Positions 10,942-23,829 of a DNA stretch of 64,000 nucleotides are shown piece by piece. The stretch is from Pycnopodia helianthoides (Eukaryota > Echinodermata > Asteroidea > Forcipulatida > Asteriidae), in contig CM063244.1 in assembly GCA_032158295.1 (NCBI GenBank), positions 9,809,578-9,873,577 on the forward strand, written 5' to 3'. The notes under the pieces were generated by a model. That model was not told the DNA's origin, made no database searches, and worked only from the letters and a program-made list of their open reading frames with translations. The first letter of the stretch is position 1, and every line of letters starts with the position of its first letter. Both the position numbers and the translations under genes were made by a program.

Positions 10942-13900
10942 GGCCATACTCAGACCACACTGCCCCCCTCCCCCTCCTCTCCCCCCTAAACTTGTGTCAA
11001 TACAGACTGTTCCGTAGTGCTTCAGTGATAATAGGTGCAGGTCATTTGTGTCCCATAGAGGCAAGGACCAATCCACAGACTAGCAAAGCAAGAAAGCTAC
11101 AAGCTTGAGGTTGTAAATGGCCAAGTATCAACTTGCAGCAAGTTCAGAAGCTGGTGTTTTTTTTCTAAATTCAGCCGCTCATCTCGTTTTGTCGTATTTG
11201 TTTTTAAACAGGGCAGACATTCTCTTCGCAAATTCTTTTGTTTGTTTGTCAAGAGATCCAAAAAGATCCTCTTGAAAAATTGCAGGTCAGTCACTATGGA
11301 AGCTGTTGCTGTACTCGGCTGATTTAACTTATTTTCATCTGGTACAGATAATTTTCTGAGTTTCCAATCGGTTTGAGATGAGTTCGTTGCACTGATGAGC
11401 TGGGCTCAATGTTAACACTCTGCTTACTGTGGAATTCTGCGCTTACAGCATCATAGAATCATGCGCTGTACAGGGTGCCCTAAGCGCAGAACTCTGCGGT
11501 GAGCTGAGCCGTGAAATTGGGCCTTTAATAGTGATTTTCCTCCACAGTCGGACATCTCAAATCCACAAACACAAACGGAGGTTTGGACAGACTAAAAAAA
11601 GAACGGACTGCTTTGCTGAAGCTGTTCGGCATCAAAGGATGCCAAAGTTATCATCCATGGCCCCCACACCATGGGGTACAAATGGCTGTGCCGATGTTGT
11701 CATTGTACATTGTGGGTATTGTTTACTTTTTAGAAGAGTCAAAACAAAAGCATAAGCCATATTTGAGCGTGCACAACGTAGTGTTGTCATCGTCGTTTTT
11801 TTGTTTTTGTTTTTTATTATTATTATTTTTTTTTTTCCTTTCACTTGCCGTAGGCTGTTTTAGCAGTTTTTTGTTTTTTTTAAAGTGTGCTGTCGGAGGT
11901 TCTCCTTACCCTAACCCTTGCCTGGATCCTAATGAATTAATTACAGAAATTAACGAATGACAGAAATTGATTACTGACCAATAATTGTTGGCAGCGTTTT
12001 TAGTCTTCAGGTTCTGCCCTGAAGTTTGTTCCAAATGACTCACAATTAGTAGCGTGTCACAAAAGTGAATTCAAGGCCAATCATTTGTCGGAAAGGACTT
12101 CTAAACTGAAATGTTGTGGATAAGAAATGTCACTATTTGTTATCATTTTATTTTTTTATTTTTTTTAAAATAACTTTTGTTGATGCCTTCGGTGTGGTTT
12201 TAGTAGTACATTTTATGTAAGTATGGGATGAGCTTCTCTACACACGAGGCAACTGGATACAAAGTCAGTCAGTTTCAAGTTGGAATATTTGAAAGTTAAC
12301 AGTCAAACTGTTTGGTGAACTGGTGCAAAGTTTTTTAGGTGGGACAAAACAATCGTGGTGGCTACATATTGTGTCCTTTTTCTGGTTGCTACGACTCGAT
12401 GCTTAGATTTGAGTATACTGTATGTCTCTCTTGATTCTGACTGTCCCAATAACTCAAATCAGACTTGATGTCAAAGCAATGTGAACTTTTAGTTTTAAAA
12501 ATAACCATAACCAAAAAGTAAAGCTATATAAACTTTCTGACACTCAGAGCACGATGGAGTTAAACTTTTAAACAAAGCAATAAATCACAAGAAGATAGTT
12601 GTGGTGCTGACATTGTAAAACACTTGTACTTAAAACAAACTAATGACCATGCCTTTGTAAAACGGAATGCTAAGCAGCACATAGACTCTGACGGCTAGAT
12701 GTTTGTTCGCACGCCTTTCTTTATCAACAACCGTTCAGCATTTTTTCTTATAAAATTTTTACTTTGTACCAAAGGTGTATGTAGGCATTGAGCTCTTTTC
12801 CCAGAGGCATTCTGTTTGGAAAGAAGGTAACGGAACGAGAAGGAAATCTTGTATACGGCATTTTAACTAAAATTTGGTATAGTTTGACGGACAGAACGCG
12901 GTAATAAATAAACGTGTGACACTCAAGATTGGGTATAAAGCCTGATTTCGACTGATCCATTTCATGCAATAGGCAGTTTACAACTACGGCAGATATCAAT
13001 TTTTGAGCAAGCCCAAAAAACAACAACCTGGTATTGTTTTGTGATTTCAAGTTCAAACTTGCTGGAAGAGCTTGGAGGGAAGTTTTCCTTTTTTACGGAA
13101 TGATTCAGTGTCGTGAACGTAAACCATGAATACTTTTGTCCGGGTGCCAAATTTGAGACGATGAAGTGACTCAGCCGAAGTGTTGCAAACTGGCTATTAC
13201 ATTGGGCCTACATTGAAGTGGCCAACGCAGCTAAATGTTAACAGTGGATCCATTTTGTGTATACAAAGTCAAGTGCCAACATGGTGATCAAAAATAGTAA
13301 GTTAAAAAAGAAGAAAAAAAAAAACAAAAACGAAAAAAAAAATTAACTTAAAAACTTTAGTGCTTGAGACATAAAGCTGATAGTAGAAGTAGATATTACG
13401 AAGAGAGAGACGGAGAGAGAATTAAGAAGAAGAAGAAAAAAAATGGCGGTTCTTTGTTAAAAAAAAACAAACCTGTAAGCAAGCATTGTATTTTAGATTT
13501 GTAACTGTGCGTTTAATTGTCTTTGTGTTCCACACGTAAACAGTGTGTTTTAATGCTGTACATGATTCCCCCACCCAGGGGTCGGCAAATCACGGTTGAG
13601 ATCTGACACCCACCGAGCTCCAAAACTCAATCAATCTCAGAAGAAAAAGATTAGATAATGTGTACAAAATAATTTGCAGAGGGGGTTACTTGACTTGTGC
13701 ATTGAAATCTGGTGTAGACAAAGTGACAGAAGTGAGGGTGGGCATTCTAACCGAGGCTTTTTCTTATTTCTGTGGCGGGGCTTTACACTTTGAAACCAAA
13801 GACATCGTCGAGTGTCAGACATTTTTGTTTGATTGGTGGAGCACCGATACAGCGATTGGAAGGTAATGGGTTTGAATGCTGCTTTGGCAAAGTTGTCTTT

Positions 13901-15660
13901 GTTTACAGGCAGAAGGATTCACTTAACGAAGTGGACCGATTTTTTTTATCACAAAGCATTTGGAGGCGGAAAAAAAACTCTTTAAATTGCGTAGAATCTT
14001 GCCAAAAGGGAGGTGCAATATTGGTAGATTTCAGATTACTCTAAAATCAGGATTTTTTTTTGTTATAACGCTGGATTGCTGTGAAAATCTTGCTATGAAA
14101 TAGTTTTGTCCGAATAGAATTCAGCTCAAAGAAAAAAATACTGCATCTGAAATGTTTAGGTCTTAAAAATAAAAGACAGTAAAAAAAAAAAAAAATCAAA
14201 AACTTCACCCCTTAAAAGAGGCAAGTATGTTGATGATACATCCACAAATTACGAGCGGTCTTAAAAACCTTTCTATGAAATGCACTTCAGGAAATTCTTA
14301 CCAATGTTGTACCTACCCTTTTCACGAACACAACAGCAACTTCACAACATCTCTTGAGAAATATATAAGGGTCTCGTTTTCTTCCTTTTTCCAAATTTTC
14401 ATTTCACTTCTCTTTTTTTTCTTCAGAGGTGTGTACTATAAAAATGTATGATTATTCTTTTCACGTTATGGACGTAACTGTTAACAAAAAAACCAATACA
14501 ACTGCATCGGGCTTCCAGTTTGACAACTTGGCGAGTATAGTATGTCGTTAAATAATGAAGCCCTGTGTTGTTTTTTCCGGTCTCTCGATTTGTCAACCTA
14601 GGGAACAGACCTGATTTTTTTAATGGATAGGTGTCAGTAGATGACACGGAAAAGTAAGCGGCGCCGACACAAGGGGCAGAAACAAAGTGCGTAGGTTGTC
14701 GTTTCATGTAATAAAAAAAAGGAAAAAAGTGTTAACGATTAGTGGAAGCACAACCATGAGGGAAACAAAACTGTTGTGAAGATGGGAAAATGTTGTAGAC
14801 ATCCATGACATTTGTGACTTTCTTAGGATCTTTTTAAGGAAGTATAAATATTTGTGATCCCCGTTCCCATCCCCATCCCCCCTCCCCCCTCCCCCAAGTG
14901 TCTTGAAAACGGTGTGAACTTGACCGTCGTTGTGATGAGGCCATTTTGAAACAACGTTTCAATCGAAGAAACCAAAAGTGAAATTTTGTATGTGTCGAAC
15001 CAAATGATTCTGTTATTGTCAGATTTGAAAAGAAGGAAGAAAAAAAAAAAGGAACTTGTTATTCATAACATGATATGAAAAACCATATTTTATTCCCTGT
15101 TTTATTGTGTAAAAACAGTATTAAATTATCTTGAAATTGTTTTTTTTTCCTACAAGTGCCCAGTGTATGAAGTGTGTATACATTGGAAGCAATTATATAA
15201 AAATGCCAAATTTTTTGGTGGCATTTTTTTCGTATTCAGGGATTGGCACGTGTTTAAATTTTTATAAATGCCAGCCACTTCTTAAAGCTAACGTCCAGGA
15301 AGAGGCGTTACCCTGCCCTTTTTCAGTAATTAATATTTAATGTACTGTTCTCCCCGTCATGTTGAGGTTGTTGTACAAACTGAGAGTGACAAAATCAATC
15401 TATCCGATTAAATCACTGCCAAAGAAACACCAGTAACACACACACAGACAAACAAATAACCTTTTCCCCGTAAGAAAACAACACAAAAAAAACCCTCCCC
15501 ACCCCCTGTTAATTTTCTAAATAAGTATCAAATAGTTTGGACTATTTTAAGAAGATTTCTGATAGAAAAATTATAAAAAGGACCATTCTCAAAATTAAGT
15601 ATTAGGTGTTTAGGTATTTATGCTGCGTAGCGTTTAGATATTGTTATTCAATAAATGTAT
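10942..15660 (+). other. Probable long 3' UTR and downstream sequence of the HMG gene
   Basis: No credible coding exon is visible. AT-rich, with poly(A)/poly(T) runs and little repeat content apart from a MITE remnant (11399-11525). Candidate AATAAA signals lie near 12579, 12903 and 15648. The transcript end cannot be fixed from sequence alone. Confidence 0.4.
11399..11525. mobile_element. GGGCCCAATTTCA-family MITE, shortened
   Basis: Left end GCTGGGCTCAATGTTAAC, right end CCGTGAAATTGGGCC; interior TTCTGCGCTTACAG matches the 4428-4683 copy. Confidence 0.6.
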
Positions 15661-16611
15661 ATTTAAACCGTTTTGTTTTTAGAGTAATTAACGATTAATT
15701 AATTAATGAATTAATTAAATCCTATTCTTCAAAGCATATCACATATTTTGGAAGGATGAGATTCCAATCTTGTCTAAAAATTAACGAACCTAAACGATAA
15801 TTATGCTCTAAAAGATCTGAAGGCTACATGAAAAAAAAAATTGCTAATTTAAAACATCGTCTTCCTTTACTGTCTAAATTAACTAAATTGGATCGATTTG
15901 GCATTGCGTTTTCACCCGGGGAGACAACAGTAATTGTATTTAAACCCTATTATATCCCAGAAGGGTTTTGGTGCAACCTCATTTTCAAAACTATTCCAGA
16001 AGAGAGAGGCCAACCGAATCTGTGAACTGAGTGCACCATGTCATAATGCACTACGCAGAAATCAAAATGGTGGCACAGATTGTATTGAGATTTAAATTTG
16101 CTGTTTTTGTCAGACCTTTTGAATTGCAGTTGTGATTAGCTCTCCTAAAACCAGTATTGTTAAACCTGTAAAACAAAAAAAAACCATACCAAGACTTCTT
16201 AGCCATTTTGTAACCAGTGTGAGGTCAAATTTATGTGGATAATTCTATCTGTTTGGGGTGTTGGTTTTTATTAAACAATGTAGTAGTTAAGGTCATGTGG
16301 TTCGTAAACATGGGTCAATTTCCCAAGCAAAGAAAAAAATCTTGCGTAATAAATAGGGAAACGGGTTACCAGCTAAAATACCACGCAACGTATTCTGTTT
16401 TTAACTGATGCACTGGTAATTTTTTTCACTTAGCAGAAACAAATTTCCTGAGCAACTTATGATCCTGGTCAGGTAGAGAAAGCAAAGGATACATTTCATC
16501 TGTATTCCATGCTGGGCTTTACAACAAGAAGAAAGAAAAAAAACTCCTGTGTGAAAACATAGCCTGTATGCAACTCTAAAATTACAATGTAATGCAAAGT
16601 TACAACTCTAT

Positions 16612-16827
16612 TTAACCCTCCTGCTCTCAGTGACTCTTGGCAACATTTTCCAGTGAGTTGACCAACCATTTGAAACCATTCGACTGCCAACTGTGCACAG
16701 AACTAACTGTGTACTGTGTACATGCGTTCCCTCATGGTATCATATTGCAGGCTGGCTGGCATAGTTTATCTATCATTCAAAACCACAGTGAATGGTATTG
16801 AATGGTCAGACAGCAAGAGGGTTAAAC
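16612..16827. mobile_element. Foldback MITE (TTTAACCCTCCTGCT ends)
   Basis: Left TTTAACCCTCCTGCTCTCA and right AGACAGCAAGAGGGTTAAAC are imperfect inverted repeats; AACCATTCGACTG and AATGGTATTGAATGGTC also pair internally. Confidence 0.6.
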
Positions 16828-17856
16828 CACACAACCAGCTCTGAGAATAATGTACAGAATTTGGTATCTGTGACGTCCTCTTTTTATATTTATAGATGCA
16901 AATCATCACCCATTTGCCAGTTTAATTTGAATAACGACTGGTACAACGACTTGCTTGGTCACAAAAGAAGGGTCAACGTTTGAATTTCTCAGATTAAAGA
17001 CAGTTTTTGCAACGTCTAATGGTTTGAGCCAAGCTTTTGCATAGTTACTAAGAGGTGTCGAACACCACCTATTCACAACTTCTAATGAATGTGCATAGCA
17101 CAAGGGTACCGGGCGTTGCTGATTTAGACGTTGCTATGCAAAGCTTTGCACCAACGCACATGAAGTCGTTAAATTCATGAAACCAGACATTATTCAAATT
17201 TGACGCGGAAGTGGCTAATTTGAGTGCAGACTGTAGCCCTGGGTCTAGGAATGGTTGTGCAGCACAATTTCTATTTATTTTATCTTGCTCTTTTTAGAAA
17301 ATTGAATGCAAATATGCATATGAGAATCAAAAAATTCAATTTAACTGTCCACCTTTGAATTTAAATTATAATTAAAATTATGAATCTAAATTAAGCCCTA
17401 ATGTAAAATCTTGGATTTTCAAGTAAAAAGTTTCGTGCACTAGGCCAAAGTATTGTTGAATTTAAAACAAAAATCACCTTTTGATACCCTTGATTTTGTA
17501 TGTATCTCTGCTGGGGTGATTTTATAAACTAATTTAAGACCATCCTTGCCATTTTGTTGATAAAAAGACTATCAAAGATTCCATGTTTTAACTCGGACCA
17601 TTTATAAACAAAGTATTGTATTTTTCCTGATCTTTTTAGCCTATTTTGTTGTTGTTATCACTGTACATTATTGCAAAATCTTGTTGCTTAAAAATCAAAA
17701 TATTTTTATTTCGTAGACTTTGTGAGTACTGTCAGTTAGTGTTCTAAAGCAACTCAAAAAAAAAAAATAAATGAAAAAAAAACACCAAACCTTTTTGAAG
17801 AAATGACTGTGTTATAACTGTTTGTGCAACTCCAATAGGGAGTACAATAAATACGC

Positions 17857-17968
17857 AAGAAATTGGTCCCCAAACAGTTGGTGGTGGTTTTTCTTATTTT
17901 GTTGATCTTCTTGAAGAAATTGGTCCCCAAACAGTTGGTGGTGGTTTTTCTTATTTTGTTCATCTACT
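17857..17968. repeat. 57-bp direct repeat, two copies
   Basis: AAGAAATTGGTCCCCAAAC followed by AGTTGGTGGTGG occurs at 17857 and again at 17914 with almost no differences. Confidence 0.85.
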
Positions 17969-17991
17969 TGAAAATTAGTTTCAAGCAATTA

Positions 17992-18173
17992 GTCACGTGA
18001 CTCATAGTGGGTATAAAATGTAAACAAACCAAGTAAGCAACATGCAGTGTGCATGGAAAAGCATGGCTGCTTCCTACCTTACGGCAGAAGCACTCAGGTC
18101 ATGCTTTTCTATGCACACTGTTTGTCGCTTGCTTGGTATGTTTACATTTTATACCCACTACGAGTCGTGTGAC
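17992..18173. mobile_element. Long-arm foldback MITE
   Basis: About 182 bp with arms of roughly 75 bp: left GTCACGTGACTCATAGTGGG, TATAAAATGTAAAC, CAGTGTGCATGG; right the inverse with few mismatches. Only about 30 bp separates the arms. No coding capacity. Confidence 0.8.
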
Positions 18174-18454
18174 TGCAGTTGCCAATTGTGTCTATTGAAG
18201 GTCATAGATTGGTTTTTGTCAACGTAATGCTGATTAATTGGCAAAGTTATCAAGAAAGATACAATCCAAGTTGCCTGCGAATGTTTCAACTGATTACATT
18301 GTCCGAGAAAACGGCAAAAAGAAAAACTGTCAAAGTATGCAACCGGTTTGAAATGGAATTGGTTGGAAAAGCAAGTTGACGAGACTTATCTTGCATTGGT
18401 TATATATAAAGGCCTACACTATACAAATAACAAAACAAGAACAAGAATATTCAA

Positions 18455-19988
18455 AAAATTACAAGGGTTTTATTAAATTTAGGCCAAATATTGAAAAAAT
18501 GACAAGGGGCAAGTCCAGCGGTTTTTATGAAATTTTTGCCAAAGATTGAAAAAATGACAAGAGGTAAGTCCATCAGTTTTTATCAAATTTTGGCCAAATA
18601 TTGATAAAATGACAAGGGGTAAGTCCAGCGATTTTATCAAATTTAGGCCAAATATTCTAAAAAATGACAAGGGGTAAGTCCAGCAGTTTTATCAAATTTA
18701 GGCCAATATTGAAAAAATGACAAGGGGTCAGTCCAGCGGTTTTATCAAATTTAGGCCAAGTAATGAAAAAATGACAAGGGGTAAGTCCAGCGGTTTTTCA
18801 AATTTTGGCCAAATAATGAAAAAATGACAAGGGGTAAGTCCAGCGGTTTTATCAAATTTTGGCCAAATATTGATAAAATGACAAGGGTAAGTCCAGCGGT
18901 TTTATCAAATTTGGCCAAATATTCTAAAAAATGACAAGGGGTAAGTCCAGCGGTTTTATCAAATTTAGGCCAAATATTGAAAAAATGACAAGGGGTCAGT
19001 CCAGCGGTTTTATCAAATTTAGGCCAAAGTAATGAAAAAATGACAAGGGGTAAGTCCAGCGGTTTTGTCAAATTTTGGCCAAATATTGAATAAAATGACA
19101 AGGGGTAAGTCCAGCGGTTTTATCAAATTTTGGCCAAATATTGAAAAATGACAAGGGGTAAGTCCAGCGGTTTTGTCAAATTTAGGCCAAATAATAAAAA
19201 AATGACAAGGGGTAAGTCCGGCGGTTTTGTCAAATTTTGGCCAAATATTGATAAAATGACAAGGGGTAAGTCCAGCGGTTTTATCAAATTTAGGCCAAAT
19301 AATGAAAAAATTACAAGGGGTAAGTCCGGCGGTTTTATCAAATTTTGGCCAAATAATTTGAAAAAATGACAAGGGGTAAGTCCGGCGGTTTTATCAAATT
19401 TTGGCCAAATATTGAAAAAATGACAAGGGGTAAGTCCAGCGGTTTTATCAAATTTAGGCCAAATATTGAAAAAATGACAAGGGGTAAGTCCAGCGGTTTT
19501 GTCAAATTTTGGCCAAATATTGAAAAAATGACAAGGGGTAAGTCCAGCGGTTTTATCAAATTTAGGCCAAATAATGAAAAAATTACAAGGGGTAAGTCCG
19601 GCGGTTTTATCAAATTTTGGCAAATATTGAAAAAATGACAAGGGGTAAGTCCAGCGGTTTTATCAAATTTAGGCCAAATATTGAAAAAATGACAAGGGGT
19701 AAGTCCAGCGGTTTTGTCAAATTTTGGCCAAATATTGAAAAAATGACAAGGGGTAAGTCCAGCGGTTTTATCAAATTTAGGCCAAATAATGAAAAAATGA
19801 CAAGGGGTAAGTCCGGCGGTTTTATCAAATTTAGGCCAAATATTGAAAAAATGACAAGGGGTAAGTCCAGCGGTTTTGTCAAATTTTGGCCAAATAATGA
19901 AAAAATGACAAGGGGTAAGTCCAGCGGTTTTATCAAATTTAGGCCAAATATTGAAAAAATGACAAGGGGTAAGTCCAGCGGTTTTATA
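18455..19988. repeat. 54-bp minisatellite, about 28 copies, with 108-bp dimer order
   Basis: The unit runs ATGACAAGGGGTAAGTCC, AGCGGTTTTATC, AAATTTAGGCCAAATATTG. Spacing between successive TGACAAGGGG motifs is 54 bp in most of the array. Two unit types (ATCAAATTTAGG and GTCAAATTTTGG) tend to alternate. Because 54 is divisible by 3, frames stay open on both strands for up to 223 codons, but the peptides are pure repeat and no start, splice or homology evidence supports a gene. Confidence 0.95.
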
Positions 19989-20277
19989 TTGAAAATATTG
20001 AAAAATCACATGTGTGTAGGGTCAAAGCATACACATTTTACAAGCCTACATGAGGCTTCATATGTGTGTAGGGTCAACATACACATTTCCACTGGGTGTA
20101 TTATGTTATACCTAGAGAATACAAAAATTAATTTGTGGTTCTTTAGTAAGCATAATATCACAGCCATCAAACAGTTTAATATGTATCATGTGGTGGTTTT
20201 TGGAATGGGAAAATACATTTCAAATTGTACCCACTTCTTAAAAAAAACATAGGATTCAAACTGCTTCTATCTACCAT

Positions 20278-20450
20278 GTCTACCGGGCAATTTCCGTCAT
20301 CTAGTTGGTAAGACATCTTCTCTAGAATGGCAATGTTTTTGGGGGTTCGAATCCCGCCCGAGTAATATACCTGAGGATTTTTGTCACAGAACTCGGGAAA
20401 GTACTGAGTATACATACATCGGTGTTGGGGTAAAAACCCAAATGGGAAAA
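20278..20450 (+). mobile_element. tRNA-derived SINE (GGTAAGACAT head), + copy
   Basis: Box A-like CATCTAGTTGGTAAGACATC and box B GGGGTTCGAATCCCGCCCG, then a body ending CATCGGTGTTGGGGTAAAAA. The same element is present inverted at 48745-48915. Confidence 0.65.
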
Positions 20451-20730
20451 TACATGACAATAGCACTCTGCACTTGCAAAATCACTTCAGCTTAAAAATA
20501 CTTTTATGTCGGACAAATAATTCCTCCCAGCTCTAACGCTTTCACTGTGTCTCTCTGCAGACCTCAATAGTAGAGTCAGTATCCGTGAGTAAACCAAAAG
20601 CTTGGACATGTACAAGCGCGTCTGTTTGTGAATTTTGATATGCTGTCCAAGATCTAGGCAGAGCGTCTATTGTAAGCATTAGTGCCGAGTGCTATTTATT
20701 TGATAAAATGAAAGAAGTGGTGGTAGCACA

Positions 20731-21000
20731 TTAAGGTTTGCACAATACTGGATAAGATTGAAAATAAAAATGTTCACAGATTTGCACATAACTCACAAGG
20801 TATAAAGATGGTCATGGTGGGAAACTTCCGTTGAAATATCTTTGCTTGAAAAGCCATAGTTTTTGAGAAATGAGTATTTAAACAATTAGTTTTGATCTCG
20901 CAAGTCCAAAACTTGTGTGTGTGTGTTATTAGAAATTCGGGTACTGCTGCTGTCGTGGCTGTGCTTGCCTTTGTAGGAGTCAACTTGTACAATGTGCACA
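20731..21000. mobile_element. Fragment of a TTAA-flanked MITE
   Basis: Starts TTAAGGTTTGCACAATACTGG; then TTCACAGATTTGCACATAAC and TTTTGAGAAATGAGT match the 52059-52396 element. The right end is not recognisable. Confidence 0.5.
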
Positions 21001-21829
21001 CGTCACGTCACCTAAAATGATGTGCACCACACTGTATTACACATAGGACCACGGAAAATTGAATCAAATTTTGTGACAACCTTTTATTGACTTCAATCAT
21101 TTTGCAGGATGCTCACCACCATTACCATCTTTATTGCCAAAGTATGACACTACTTTTAACTAAAAGCACCAGTTAAAACTTTTTAAAAATACAGCACAAG
21201 CTTTCGAAGCATCAACTACTTCACCAAAAGCAATAAAGTGGACAATCTTATCAAAATTCAAGAAGTGATAAACCACAATGGAAACTGACTAGTTAAATAT
21301 ATAAATAATTTTGAGTTGAACAAAGAAAAATACGGCATGAACTTTTGTAGCATCAACTACTTCATCTAATGCATCAACTACTTCTTCATCCGCTGGCACG
21401 CTTCCGGAGGTCGCAGGTTCAAGTCCTGCTCTGTTCAATTTTTCTTTGTTCAACCCCCCAAATTAAAAGAAGTCTACAGGTGAATGAGTCAAGACCCCGG
21501 TTCGAATCCCACCTCAGACCTGGAGCCTTGCATGTGGATTGGGTTTTCAGACACAAAATTTGTGCATGTGCAACCAATATGTGCGTACGGCGCATTGACT
21601 TTTGAGTGTTGTCATTCAGGCAACCAGACTATTAACTTGCCTTGTTTGCAGGTTGAAACCACCCTTTCCAAAACATCATCTACTTTGGTGAGTTGAAATG
21701 AAAAAGCTGTATTCAGTTCCTATTGTCAGAAATGAACAAGTATTTGTAATTACCAGACTATCAGTAACTTGACTGGTGTACTGTAGCATGCTGGCTACGG
21801 AGAGGGATTCTACAATATATCATCAATGT

Positions 21830-22045
21830 ATCATTTTCACCCTGGGGTATAAATGGGTACCTGCGAGGGTAGCGGTTGATATTGTTTTGAAAAAGCCTTT
21901 GGAGCGCCATGGCAGCCCGGGGCTGTATACTCCCCAGGGAGCTGAGAAAGATAACCAGGGCACCAATGTAAAGCGCATTGTTACGGTATTGTAAAATGCG
22001 CTACGTAAGACCTAGTTATTAGTATTATTAGTTTTTATTATCATG
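21830..22045 (+). mobile_element. 3' part of a SINE or LINE
   Basis: CCTGGGGTATAAATGGGTACC, then AAAGCGCATTGTTACGG, AATGCGCTACGTAAG and an ATTATTAG-like tail. This kind of tail is common to retroposons of marine invertebrates. No head is recognisable. Confidence 0.5.
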
Positions 22046-22084
22046 TCTCTCTTTCAGATCAACTCAGACCACGCAAGAACTTGA

Positions 22085-22345
22085 GTGCACTGAACTCGGG
22101 TTCTGGTGTTGTCAGGGTGCGAGTTCAGTTCCAGGTCATGGCACTTGTGTCCTTGAGCAAGACACTTAACCATAATTGCTTTGTCCATTGGATGGGACAT
22201 TCAATCATAAGTCCTGCGTGTTGTGCACATGACTTATGCACTTAATGCACATAAAAGAAAGAAAAAAACAGTTAAAAAAAGGGCTTTGTCCCAGTGTGTT
22301 TTCCAGCATGGTTGGCTGCCGATTGCACTACACCTTCTAAACCTT
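22085..22345 (+). mobile_element. Diverged tRNA-Leu-type SINE
   Basis: GCACTTGTGTCCTTGAGCAAG, then ACACTTAACCATAATTGC and GGATGGGACATTCAATCAT match the body of the 33922 and 56781 SINEs. The tRNA-like head (CTGAACTCGGGTTCTGGTG) is badly eroded. Confidence 0.6.
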
Positions 22346-22945
22346 TTACAAGGTGCTATGTCTCATAATTCAAACATAACTGCATACCTGTCGTAATAAT
22401 GAGTGCTTTGAGACACCAGTCATCTTACCTGTAGCTGGTGGCTGGCGTGGAAGCCCCACCACATAAACATTCAACAATCTCTCAATTTTTTACTTTTTCA
22501 GGCATGATAGTTGGTTCTTGGGGAAAAAGTCAGAACATTTCGTTCAGTACAATAGCTGACCTACTTGTGGGCTTTTATAGAATTTCCGGTTATTTAAGCA
22601 CCATTTGTCTGATTTTCCAAGTGCAAAAATCAGAAATCAGACAAAAGTAGGACGAATACCATGCCTGCTTTTTATTGCATCTCTATTATATTTAAAATAT
22701 ATATTTTTTTGTAATCCTATAAATTTACAAAAATATATAATCTCAAAATACAAAAATGTCATATGGCTGTTTAAATACAAAAAGTTTGACCCAAAAATGG
22801 GTGAACATGTAGCTGAACCTCACTGACCCGATCAAAAAGGATCGATGACAGAGCTGATATGTAACCCTTATGGGCTAACTGTTCTTGAGGTCAAGCGAGG
22901 TCACAGCTACTTGTTACCAATTCACTCATATCTGCCTGAGACTGT

Positions 22946-23144
22946 GGGGCCCAATTTCATGTAGCTGCTTAAGCAGATAATATATTGCGTAAACATTTTC
23001 TGCTGAGCAAAAAAAAAGCAGGATACCAGTCACAGCTTGAACGTGGGACATAGTAATTTGGCTGGTAACCTCGTTCTGGGAAGCATGATTTTGTTGTGCT
23101 TAGCTACTTTTTGTGCTTAAAGCAGGTCTATGAAATTAGGCCCT
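22946..23144. mobile_element. GGGCCCAATTTCAT foldback MITE
   Basis: Left GGGGCCCAATTTCATGTAGC, right GTCTATGAAATTAGGCCCTGG. Interior has GCTGCTTAAGCAGAT and an inverse GTGCTTAAAGCAGG. Confidence 0.75.
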
Positions 23145-23715
23145 GGTCACAGTAAAAATTTATTAACACTGTTCCTGCCTAAGCCCATTAAGCACTTATT
23201 GCTACCCCATTACAATAAAAAATCAATATTTACTGCCTTGCAAAAAATACACATATCCCAAAAGCTGTGTACACTGTTGGAAAGAGTACATGTACATCAT
23301 TCTAAATGTCATTATTTCTTTATACCATATTTTACTGTTTATTTTCCCAACTATTTTCCTGTTAAAATATTCCCCTCTATAATGAAGTGATATAAAATAT
23401 TTTTAAAAACCTGTACCTGAATACCTTTAAAAAAAGCAACAGCTGATTTTGGTTGTTACAACCAAAATTAAGGACAATGTGTTTACATGCTAAAAACTGT
23501 GCATGGTTTTAAGTTCACTATTTTTTCCCGACTCACACAACGGATTAATCCCAAATTGTCACAGGTTTGTTATTTCATGTGCACGGTTGATCACACAAAA
23601 ACATGAACACAGTGTCTGCGACTATTTTGTCACCTCTACCAATCCTGTATAATTCCCTTAAAAACTTTCAGTGCGGATACTGGTCTCTGACAATAACCAA
23701 TGTTGTCCGTGTGCT

Positions 23716-23829
23716 TTAGGAGTGGTCTTGGTCCTCAAAGTTGTGAAAGCACTGGAATGATGGGTAGCTCTTCAGGCTGCACTCGGGGCAGAGGACCCCG
23801 ACTCCTTGGCGCCTGCTTGTTGGGTAAGC
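23716..23829 (-). CDS. FBH1: FBH1 terminal exon 20: second CxxC and stop
   Basis: Acceptor ccatcattag, then [20 protein letters not shown] and a tail ending EDQDHS, stop TAA at 23716-23718. CPEC pairs with the CxxC of exon 19. The acceptor was chosen because it is the one that keeps phase 0 and the CPEC frame; the longer open frame in another phase lacks both. Confidence 0.88.
   Translation of the reverse strand, partial: AYPTSRRQGVGVLCPECSLKSYPSFQCFHNFEDQDHS

Larger units (their letters stand above)
15661..23715. other. Intergenic region between the convergent genes
   Basis: No exon of either gene was recognised. It holds MITEs at 16612-16827, 17992-18173 and 22946-23144, a 57-bp direct pair at 17857-17968, the large 54-bp minisatellite at 18455-19988, SINEs at 20278-20450, 21830-22045 and 22085-22345, and TTAA-element fragments near 20731-21000 and 23430-23670. 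The rest is AT-rich with nothing identifiable. FBH1's 3' UTR should occupy its right edge; TTTATT (inverse AATAAA) occurs near 23336. Confidence 0.5.

Noticed and set aside
10588..11076. 162-codon - strand frame rich in Leu/Val
   Set aside because: It is the antisense of the CAG-rich HMG exon 4.
19338..20252. Open frames of 211-223 codons on both strands
   Set aside because: Produced by the 54-bp minisatellite; the peptide is only the repeated unit.
23735..23829. Alternative terminal FBH1 frame ending PVLSQL
   Set aside because: It loses the CPEC pair expected from vertebrate FBH1; the cattag acceptor at 23830 gives the right phase and the cysteines.
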